Part shown: piece by piece, positions 1 through 5,098 of the stretch
Layout of the letters: every line of letters begins with the position of its first letter
How positions within the stretch are numbered: the stretch's first letter is position 1
Origin: DATEMK01 sp039914625
Lineage (GTDB): Bacteria > Bacteroidota > Bacteroidia > AKYH767-A > OLB10
Assembly (NCBI GenBank): GCA_039914625.1
Contig: JBDSOU010000005.1
Location: 1-5,098, forward strand
Direction: 5' to 3'
Length of the DNA: 5,098 nucleotides
Position numbers and translations under genes: made by a program
Notes under the pieces: generated by a model
What the model saw: the letters and a program-made list of their open reading frames with translations, nothing else
Told to the model about the DNA's origin: nothing
The model's database searches: none

Positions 1-263
1 GGTTAGCTTCATCATCTGAATTCTTGGTATATCCAAACCCGGCTCATGATAAAGTAACGGTGAGCATAGAGGTAAAAGAGCAAACGCAATTTAATATCAA
101 GCTCAGGGATATTTCCGGCAGGGTGATGCTTTCAGAAGATCATACAGGGGCAGAAGGATTGAATGCTTATGAAATGAATCTGAGAAGTTTTGCGAAAGGA
201 ATTTATATGATTGAAGTTCAATCGGGCAGCAATTCCTGGAAAACGAAAGTGGTTATTGAGTAA
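1..263 (+). CDS. C-terminal end of a T9SS-secreted protein (type A sorting domain), 5' partial
   Basis: This is the last 86 codons of a larger gene that starts before the window; the first complete codon is at position 3 and the stop is TAA at 261-263. The visible part is a T9SS type A C-terminal sorting domain. It opens with the hallmark YPNPA motif (codons from about 30), continues with beta-strand-like segments including LRDISGRVM, and ends with the typical KGIYMIEVQSG and KVVIE strands. In Bacteroidota such domains direct proteins across the outer membrane through the type IX system, where the domain is normally cleaved and the protein released or attached to the cell surface. Nothing in the window shows what the rest of the protein does. 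A TTG at 24 could be taken as a start, but the frame is open to the left edge and the domain begins before it. A strong terminator follows, so the gene probably belongs to a separate transcription unit from the ligase. Confidence 0.9.
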   Translation, partial: LASSSEFLVYPNPAHDKVTVSIEVKEQTQFNIKLRDISGRVMLSEDHTGAEGLNAYEMNLRSFAKGIYMIEVQSGSNSWKTKVVIE

Positions 264-314
264 AAGGTTCTACGTTCAGGGTTATAAACCTGAGCTGAAA
301 ACTAATTAATAATT

Positions 315-355
315 CAAAAGCCCTCTGTTTTACCGGAGGGCTTTTGGTTTTCTTA
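315..355 (+). terminator. Rho-independent terminator after the sorting-domain gene
   Basis: An 11-bp perfect stem, CAAAAGCCCTC (315-325) against GAGGGCTTTTG (336-346), can extend by two inner pairs (one a G-T wobble). A T-rich tract, GTTTTCTT, follows directly. It lies about 50 bases after the upstream stop codon and about 150 bases before the ligase gene, so it should end transcription of the upstream gene and insulate the next unit. The rest of the gap (264-508) holds no gene that I can see. Confidence 0.88.
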
Positions 356-491
356 CCTGATCTCGTTTTAAAATTGGCGATTAATTATTTAGGAAATTGG
401 TTCCTTTTCAAAAGCTTGTTAAATTATAATCGCTGTTAATAACTCCAAGACAACCCAGGGCTTCAAACTTCAAACCTCCAACCCATTTTCA

Positions 492-499
492 TAATTTTG
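492..499 (+). promoter_or_regulatory. Bacteroidota -7 promoter box (TAnnTTTG) before the ligase gene
   Basis: TAATTTTG matches the TAnnTTTG -7 consensus used by the primary sigma factor of Bacteroidota. It ends 10 bases before the ATG at 509. The start of transcription normally falls a few bases past the box, so the transcript would be leaderless or carry only a few bases before 509, or a very short leader before the second in-frame ATG at 518. No Shine-Dalgarno sequence is present, which fits. A good TTG-type -33 element is not evident at the expected distance, where the sequence is a TTCAAAC-like repeat. That lowers confidence. Confidence 0.6.
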
Positions 500-508
500 C
501 GGCTGTAA

Positions 509-3253
509 ATGCAATTTATGAAACTTCGTATAGGAATTATATTTGGCGGTACTTCAAGAGAACGGGAAGTATCTTTTGCCGGAGGTCGGACGGTTTACGA
601 TAATTTGGACAAATCACTTTTTGAGCCGATACCTTTTTTTGCAGACAGTTTTGGCAATTTTATTTTAATCAATTGGGAATTTATTTACAAAGGCAGCATC
701 CGCGATTTTTATCCGCCTGTTGAATTTATTCCTGCGTCTCCCAATGAATTTCAGGTGTATGCTGAAAGCATAGGTGAGTTGAACTTGCAGGAGCAAAACA
801 AGCTGATCAATGAAATCGGAACAAGGGTAGAACCATCAGATTTAGTCAATCAAATTGATTTTGCTTTTCTCTGTCTTCACGGCAGTGATGGCGAAGATGG
901 GCGAATACAGGGATTGCTGGAGTATTACAGAATTCCCTACAGCGGTTCAGGAATTCTTTCATCCTCCATCGGAATGAATAAAGCAATTCAAAAACAACTG
1001 ATGGCAAATGCCGGATTTAATATTCCTGAGTTTATAACTATTTCGCGAAACAATTGGTTAAACACTACCGATAAAAAATCTTTTTATAAGGGTGTAAAAA
1101 ACAAAGTAGGAATTCAATGCGTGGTGAAATCAGCTAACCAGGGTTCATCCATTGGTGTTTCTGTTTTAAGTGAAGACGATCTGGAGAAATTTACAAACGC
1201 TGTTAACAGAAGTTTTTTTATTTACAGGTTAAATAAAACCGAATGGGAAAGATTAAACCATGATGACAAAATTGATTTTATCCGAACTCTTTGTGATATA
1301 CGGGAAGGCATTGGAATTCCTGTAAAAATAAAATCCAGGATCATTTTTCATCCGGAAGAATTATTTTCTGTCATCCGGCAAATGTTTGCTGAGAATGAAA
1401 ATGAAATCGTGATTGAAAGTGTTGATGGAGAAAGCGAAATATTAATTGAAGAATTTATTGATGGAAAAGAATTTTCATGTATTGTCATTGAGAATGCGGA
1501 TGGCGCCCCTGTAACTTTGCCTCCCACTGAAATCAGGAAAGGAAAGGAGCTTTTTGATTACCGTTCAAAATATTTGCCCGGATTGTCGAGAAAAATTACT
1601 CCTATCAATCTGCCTGATAGAGAAATTAATACCATCAGGAAAGAATGTGAAAGACTATTTACAAGCTTATGCTTTAATGTATATGCACGAATTGATGGTT
1701 TCATAAATAAAGAAGGAAAAGTATTGCTGAATGATCCGAACACTACCTCAGGCATGATGCCATCTTCTTTTTTCTTTCATCAGGCCGCAGAGATTGGTTT
1801 GAATCCTTCGCAATTCATAACCTATATCATCCGCACATCACTGAATGCACGGATCAGAGATTTTAAGAATTATAAACAACTTCCGGCTCTTTTAATCACG
1901 CTTGACCGGCAAATCAGCGAAAGCAAAAAATCAGCGAAAGCTAAAATTAAAATTGCTGTTATTATGGGGGGATATTCAACCGAACGGCATATTTCTGTTG
2001 AAAGCGGAAGAAATGTTTATGAAAAACTTTCGTCTTCTGAAAAATATGAACCAATTCCTGTTTTTCTTGTTTCTTCCGGTCCGAATGTTTCGGGCGGACA
2101 AAATGGTGACATTGAATATTCCCTGTATAAAATTCCTATTAACCTATTATTAAAAGACAATGCAGATGACATAAAAGAAAAAATTCTGCATTATGAACCC
2201 CACCCGATAATCGAAAAAATAATTGCAGAGTGCAGCAAGATTACCAACGTATATGCGTCCACGAAAAATCTTGAATCACCCCGGAAAGTGTCTTATGCAG
2301 ATTTGGCAAATTTAGTTGAAGGCGTATTTATTGCTTTACATGGTCGCCCTGGAGAAGATGGGGAAGTACAATCAGAATTAATTAAAATCGGTTTGCCTTT
2401 CAATGGCTCAGGTGTGGAAACTTCGCAAATTACGATTGATAAATTCCGGACCAACGAAATGATCATGAATGAAGGCATGCATGCCGCGAATCATTTAATC
2501 GTTCACGAGGATGAATGGAACCGGGATCCGGCAGCATTAGAAGAAAAAGTGTTAAAGCATTTTCACTTCCCTTTCATTGCCAAACCGGTTGATGACGGCT
2601 GTAGTTCAGCTGTGAAATTGATCCGCAATGAAAATGAGCTGCACGCTTTCGCTGAACTAATGTTCAGGAAAACGCAGGAGTTGGTTTCGGGTGCGGCTTC
2701 TTTATTAAAAATAAAACCCAAAGAAGAGTTTCCGCAGAAGAAAAATTTTCTTATTGAAGAACTGATTGCAAAAAAAAATGCATCGCACTTTCTTGAAATT
2801 ACAGGAGGCATGCTAACACACTTTGATGAAAACGGAAAAATTTCTTATGAAGTATTCGAAGCTTCTGAAGCATTGTCAGGCGGGGATGTATTGTCACTCG
2901 AAGAAAAGTTTTTAGCGGGTGAAGGGCAAAACATTACCCCAGCGCGTTACAGTCAAGACGCAATTAAAAACCGCATTATTTCCGATAAGGTGAAAGCAGA
3001 ATTGGAGAAAGCAGCAATAATTCTGAATATAGAAGGCTATGCACGCATTGATGCTTTCGTTAGGATTTACAATGATGATAATGCAGATGTATTATTTATT
3101 GAAGTAAATTCGTTACCCGGCATGACTCCGGCAACATGTATTTTCCACCAGGCGGCAATTGCACATTATAAACCTTATGATTTTATTGACCGGATTCTTG
3201 AGTACGGATTCAAAAGGAAAATTAAAAACACAACAGCAACGGAACGGAGTTAA
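509..3253 (+). CDS. Tandem-fused double D-alanine--D-alanine ligase (two ATP-grasp Ddl units)
   Basis: This 914-residue cytoplasmic protein holds two Ddl units; single Ddl enzymes are about 300-370 residues. Ddl joins two D-Ala using ATP, giving the dipeptide that MurF adds to the peptidoglycan precursor. Residues below are matched by eye to E. coli DdlB numbering from memory. Unit 1 (about 5-445) has E18 (E15), H124 (H63), K158 (K97), K207 (K144), S213 (S150), E314 (E180), E321 (E187), K354/Y355 (K215/Y216), R394 (R255), D396 (D257), D409 (E270, changed), N411 (N272) and G415 (G276). Unit 2 (about 479-903) has E492, H611, K645, K692, C698 for S150, E750, no Glu for E187, K800/F801 for K215/Y216, R846, D848, E865, N867 and G871. 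The H63-K97 spacing of 34 is kept in both. A Lys/Ser-rich linker (446-478) joins them. ATG 509 is chosen because of the adjacent TAnnTTTG box; ATG 518 (residue 4) is an equally possible start. The Ddl family is clear; whether both units are active, and the specificity of unit 2, are inferences. Confidence 0.93.
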   Translation: MQFMKLRIGIIFGGTSREREVSFAGGRTVYDNLDKSLFEPIPFFADSFGNFILINWEFIYKGSIRDFYPPVEFIPASPNEFQVYAESIGELNLQEQNKLINEIGTRVEPSDLVNQIDFAFLCLHGSDGEDGRIQGLLEYYRIPYSGSGILSSSIGMNKAIQKQLMANAGFNIPEFITISRNNWLNTTDKKSFYKGVKNKVGIQCVVKSANQGSSIGVSVLSEDDLEKFTNAVNRSFFIYRLNKTEWERLNHDDKIDFIRTLCDIREGIGIPVKIKSRIIFHPEELFSVIRQMFAENENEIVIESVDGESEILIEEFIDGKEFSCIVIENADGAPVTLPPTEIRKGKELFDYRSKYLPGLSRKITPINLPDREINTIRKECERLFTSLCFNVYARIDGFINKEGKVLLNDPNTTSGMMPSSFFFHQAAEIGLNPSQFITYIIRTSLNARIRDFKNYKQLPALLITLDRQISESKKSAKAKIKIAVIMGGYSTERHISVESGRNVYEKLSSSEKYEPIPVFLVSSGPNVSGGQNGDIEYSLYKIPINLLLKDNADDIKEKILHYEPHPIIEKIIAECSKITNVYASTKNLESPRKVSYADLANLVEGVFIALHGRPGEDGEVQSELIKIGLPFNGSGVETSQITIDKFRTNEMIMNEGMHAANHLIVHEDEWNRDPAALEEKVLKHFHFPFIAKPVDDGCSSAVKLIRNENELHAFAELMFRKTQELVSGAASLLKIKPKEEFPQKKNFLIEELIAKKNASHFLEITGGMLTHFDENGKISYEVFEASEALSGGDVLSLEEKFLAGEGQNITPARYSQDAIKNRIISDKVKAELEKAAIILNIEGYARIDAFVRIYNDDNADVLFIEVNSLPGMTPATCIFHQAAIAHYKPYDFIDRILEYGFKRKIKNTTATERS
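1911..1944 (+). repeat. 17-bp tandem duplication at the junction of the two ligase units
   Basis: The unit AAATCAGCGAAAGCAAA (1911-1927) is followed directly by AAATCAGCGAAAGCTAA (1928-1944); 16 of 17 positions match, including the first 14 in a row. The repeat lies in the Lys/Ser-rich linker (about residues 468-479) between the two ligase units. Since 17 is not a multiple of three, the two copies are read in different frames, so the repeat is not kept by protein-level repetition. With one copy removed, the unit 1 frame meets a TAA at once and the unit 2 frame opens from a TTG at 1902. Confidence 0.9.
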
Positions 3254-3258
3254 AAAGG

Positions 3259-3326
3259 TTGATTGAGTTAATTATGTTAATAAAGTAAAACATAGTTGTC
3301 TCACTAACATAAATTACCTCAATCAA
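3259..3326. repeat. AT-rich long inverted repeat between the ligase and PASTA genes
   Basis: The left arm (3259-3279) and right arm (3305-3326) are near-complements. TTGATTGAG pairs perfectly with CTCAATCAA at the outer end, and TTATGTTA pairs perfectly with TAACATAA at the inner end. Between these lie one mismatch and a one-base bulge. The loop is 25 bases. The repeat fills most of the 89-bp gap and starts 6 bases after the ligase stop. It has no T tract on either side and little G/C in the stem, so it is not a standard intrinsic terminator. A role in mRNA processing or stability, attenuation, or protein binding is possible. Confidence 0.7.
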
Positions 3327-3342
3327 TAGAACTAACATTAGA

Positions 3343-4140
3343 ATGAGCCGCATTAAAAATTTCATTACTTCAAAAATGTTTTTACTCAACCTTCTGGGGG
3401 CAGCAGCATTCTTTATTATGTTTTTCGGTTTCACCTATAAATGGCTTAATTCATATACCAATCATGGCAGCACAGTAACAGTTCCTGATCTGCGCGGATT
3501 AAAAGTTGCTACCCTGCAAAATTTTTTAAAAGATAAAGCGTTACGGATTAAAATAGCAGACTCATCTGTTTTTGATCTTGAAAAACCTCCGGGCACCGTG
3601 ATTGAACAGGATCCAGCCCCGGCAGAAAAAGTAAAAGAAAACCGGACCATTTATTTAACCATCACCAAAACAGTTCCTCCGAAAATTAAAATGCCCAATC
3701 TCATTGATGTTTCCTATCGTCAGGCAGAAGCTATTCTCCTCTCCTATGGTTTAAAGGCAGGGCAAACATCTTACAAACCTGACTTATGCAAAAATTGTGT
3801 GCTGAGTTTTACATTGAATGGAAAAACGCTGAAGCCGGGAGATGAGCTTACCAAAGGAACTGTTATTGATCTTACCTTGGGAGATGGTTTCGGAAATACA
3901 AAGGTCAGCGTTCCGCAATTGTATGGCTTGTCGCTTGATGAAGCATTATTTGTTTTAAAAGGATCCTCCCTTAACAGCGGATCTGTTATCTTTGATAGTT
4001 CGGTGAAAGATTCAATTAAGGCAATGGTGTATAAACAAAACCCTGCTTATGGTTCTGCTTCGTCAATCAGAGAAGGCGAAGGAATTGATATTTATCTCAC
4101 CCAATCGGAATCTGTTTTAAAAGACAATGAACCCAAATGA
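3343..4140 (+). CDS. Membrane-anchored protein with three PASTA domains
   Basis: This 265-residue protein has a short basic N-terminus (R3, K5, K11), one hydrophobic segment (about 12-32) that should anchor it in the inner membrane, and a periplasmic part of three PASTA repeats at about 44-109, 115-180 and 186-254. Each begins with a VPDL/MPNL/VPQL-type strand, followed by a helix (for example ATLQNFLKDKAL, YRQAEAILLSYGL, LDEALFVLKGSSL), and ends in a strand such as IYLTIT, IDLTLG or IDIYLT. PASTA domains are best known from PknB-type kinases and penicillin-binding proteins, where they bind peptidoglycan or its fragments. No kinase or transpeptidase domain is present here, so this is a stand-alone PASTA protein. 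From memory, such proteins often lie beside ddl in Bacteroidota. The tail (255-265) is short and charged. The ATG at 3343 fits the membrane segment; no Shine-Dalgarno sequence is visible. An unusual CKNC pair (C149, C152) lies in the second repeat. The stop overlaps the next start by 4 bases. Confidence 0.92.
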   Translation: MSRIKNFITSKMFLLNLLGAAAFFIMFFGFTYKWLNSYTNHGSTVTVPDLRGLKVATLQNFLKDKALRIKIADSSVFDLEKPPGTVIEQDPAPAEKVKENRTIYLTITKTVPPKIKMPNLIDVSYRQAEAILLSYGLKAGQTSYKPDLCKNCVLSFTLNGKTLKPGDELTKGTVIDLTLGDGFGNTKVSVPQLYGLSLDEALFVLKGSSLNSGSVIFDSSVKDSIKAMVYKQNPAYGSASSIREGEGIDIYLTQSESVLKDNEPK

Positions 4141-5098
4141 ATAAAATAGTTTACTGTGTATTGTTTTTTATTTTGTTTAATCTGAGATTTTCTTTCTCAC
4201 AGGACGAACGATTAGTTCCACTTCCAAATAATCCTGTTTTAATTAATGAATGGAAGAGAATAAATAATTTGAGTGAGATGGAAAGTACGAGTGAAAGGAT
4301 GCTGTTTGCAATTAACGACACATTGTTGTTGCCTTTCATTGATGATTTTTCGCTTCCGGGAATGTTTCCGAGAAGCGATCTTTGGGTTGACAGCACTGTT
4401 TTTATCAATACCGATTTTCCGCGCCATCCTCCGACTATTGGCGTTGCAACTTTTGACGGGTTAAATAAATTCGGTAATCCTTATAACAATGTTTCCGTTT
4501 CATCAAACTGGTGTGATTATTTGACCTCAAAACCTATCAATACTTACGATGACGGGCAGGGAAACCAATATAATCCGGCTGTCGGTTTATTCTTTAGTTT
4601 TTTTTATGAGCAGACGGGGTATGGGGAAATTCCTGAGTCAAGTGATCATTTAGTATTACAGTTTTTAGACAGCACAGGAGTCTGGCACGATACCATTAAT
4701 AAAACCGGTGTGGCGCCCGGTCCGCTTGATTCTGCATTCACAAGAGTTCAGATCACCATTACAAATGGCATCTATTTTTATAATGGCTTTCGTTTTCGAT
4801 TTCGCAATTACGGCTCACAAAACGGAAATATAGATCATTGGCATATAGACTATGTAACATTAAAAGCTCCGCCAAACTTTCCTGATATTAATGATGTGGC
4901 CTACATTAATCCGGGTAAGTCATTGCTGAATGATTTAACTGCCATGCCTTATTCACATTATAAAAACGGAAATATTACACCTCCGGCCTTAATGCTCAAC
5001 AGCGTAAATTATACCATGTTTAATAATAGCAGTTCATTAGCTAAAATTTGCAGGTTTGTTGACCAGGTATATGATCCGGCAGGAGTAGAAATTTTTTG
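4137..5098 (+). CDS. Secreted Bacteroidota surface protein with jelly-roll-like N-terminal domain, 3' partial
   Basis: The first 320 codons are in the window and the frame is open to the right edge. The ATG at 4137 overlaps the PASTA stop as ATGA, so translation is probably coupled. The first 21 residues look like a signal peptide, with a hydrophobic core (VYCVLFFILF) and likely cleavage between S21 and Q22. No lipobox is present. Residues about 66-245 match by recognition a Bacteroidota-specific family of large exported proteins with no known function: PFIDDFS (66-72), LWVDSTVFIN (82-91), PPTIGVATFDGLN (98-110), DYLTSKPI (127-134), LFFSFFY (151-157), a GFRFRFRNYGS segment (217-227) and DHWHIDYV (233-240). 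The alternating aromatic strands suggest a beta-sandwich or jelly-roll fold. Homologues usually end in a T9SS sorting domain; here the C-terminus lies outside the window, so T9SS export is inferred. No catalytic motif is recognised. Its place after ddl and the PASTA gene suggests an envelope-linked operon, but does not define its job. Confidence 0.88.
   Translation, partial: MNKIVYCVLFFILFNLRFSFSQDERLVPLPNNPVLINEWKRINNLSEMESTSERMLFAINDTLLLPFIDDFSLPGMFPRSDLWVDSTVFINTDFPRHPPTIGVATFDGLNKFGNPYNNVSVSSNWCDYLTSKPINTYDDGQGNQYNPAVGLFFSFFYEQTGYGEIPESSDHLVLQFLDSTGVWHDTINKTGVAPGPLDSAFTRVQITITNGIYFYNGFRFRFRNYGSQNGNIDHWHIDYVTLKAPPNFPDINDVAYINPGKSLLNDLTAMPYSHYKNGNITPPALMLNSVNYTMFNNSSSLAKICRFVDQVYDPAGVEIF

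Noticed and set aside
24..263. TTG at 24 as the start of a small 79-residue protein
   Set aside because: The frame is open to the left edge and the sorting domain is always the C-terminal end of a longer protein, so this is a partial gene.
425..430. TATAAT as a promoter -10 box
   Set aside because: No -35 partner at the usual distance, and Bacteroidota use TAnnTTTG, which is present closer to the start.
1558..1755. Minus-strand open frames inside the ligase, PASTA and surface-protein genes (for example 1558-1755, 2293-2478, 2563-2811, 3462-3650, 4151-4408)
   Set aside because: All are short, antisense to well-supported genes and show no recognisable domain.
1902..2153. An 83-codon + strand frame from TTG 1902 overlapping the ligase junction
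   Set aside because: As it stands it leaves the Ddl-like sequence after about nine residues and has no recognisable product. It matters only as the possible former start of unit 2 if one 17-bp copy is removed.
3222..3434. A 70-residue hydrophobic minus-strand frame spanning the ddl-PASTA gap
   Set aside because: Its hydrophobic character is partly a shadow of the PASTA membrane segment on the other strand; it has no domain and overlaps two real genes.
4137..4200. Lipoprotein signal around C7 of the surface protein
   Set aside because: The cysteine lies inside the hydrophobic core with no lipobox; an ordinary signal peptide cut near S21-Q22 fits better.
4598..4605. T8 run in the surface-protein gene as a frameshift
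   Set aside because: The frame continues through it with family-typical residues (LFFSFFY) on both sides, so no frameshift is present.
1..5098. CRISPR arrays, tRNA or rRNA genes, insertion sequences, phage genes
   Set aside because: No repeat-spacer pattern, RNA gene landmarks, transposase or phage proteins were seen on either strand.

Overview
The window looks like a chromosomal stretch from a member of the Bacteroidota. Three things point there: type IX secretion (T9SS) style proteins at both edges, a TAnnTTTG promoter box with almost no leader before the main gene, and no Shine-Dalgarno sequence before any start. Base composition is AT-rich throughout. The exact lineage cannot be read from the sequence.

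Layout, all on the + strand. Positions 1-263 hold the last 86 codons of an exported protein, ending in a T9SS type A C-terminal sorting domain. It is closed by a strong intrinsic terminator (315-355). A TAnnTTTG box (492-499) then starts a new unit directly before a 914-residue protein (509-3253) made of two complete D-Ala-D-Ala ligase (Ddl) copies fused head to tail. An 89-bp gap with a long AT-rich inverted repeat leads to a membrane-anchored protein with three PASTA domains (3343-4140). Its stop overlaps (ATGA) the start of a secreted surface protein of a Bacteroidota jelly-roll-like family (4137-5098), which runs off the right edge.

The genes plausibly form one envelope unit: Ddl makes the D-Ala-D-Ala dipeptide of the peptidoglycan stem, PASTA modules are known in other proteins to bind peptidoglycan or its fragments, and the last gene encodes an exported protein.

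The main point of interest is the double ligase. The N-terminal half keeps almost the whole Ddl catalytic set, with one conservative metal-ligand change (Glu to Asp). The C-terminal half keeps the metal site but has Phe at the omega-loop position occupied by Tyr in D-Ala-D-Ala ligases, a change known to favour D-Ala-D-lactate synthesis. It also lacks the P-loop Ser and the ribose-binding Glu. The two halves are joined in frame across a 17-bp tandem duplication. Removing either copy on paper puts a stop codon after the first ligase and leaves the second ligase in an overlapping frame with a possible TTG start. This suggests how two tandem genes may have become one. Catalytic residue assignments rest on remembered E. 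coli DdlB numbering and alignment by eye.
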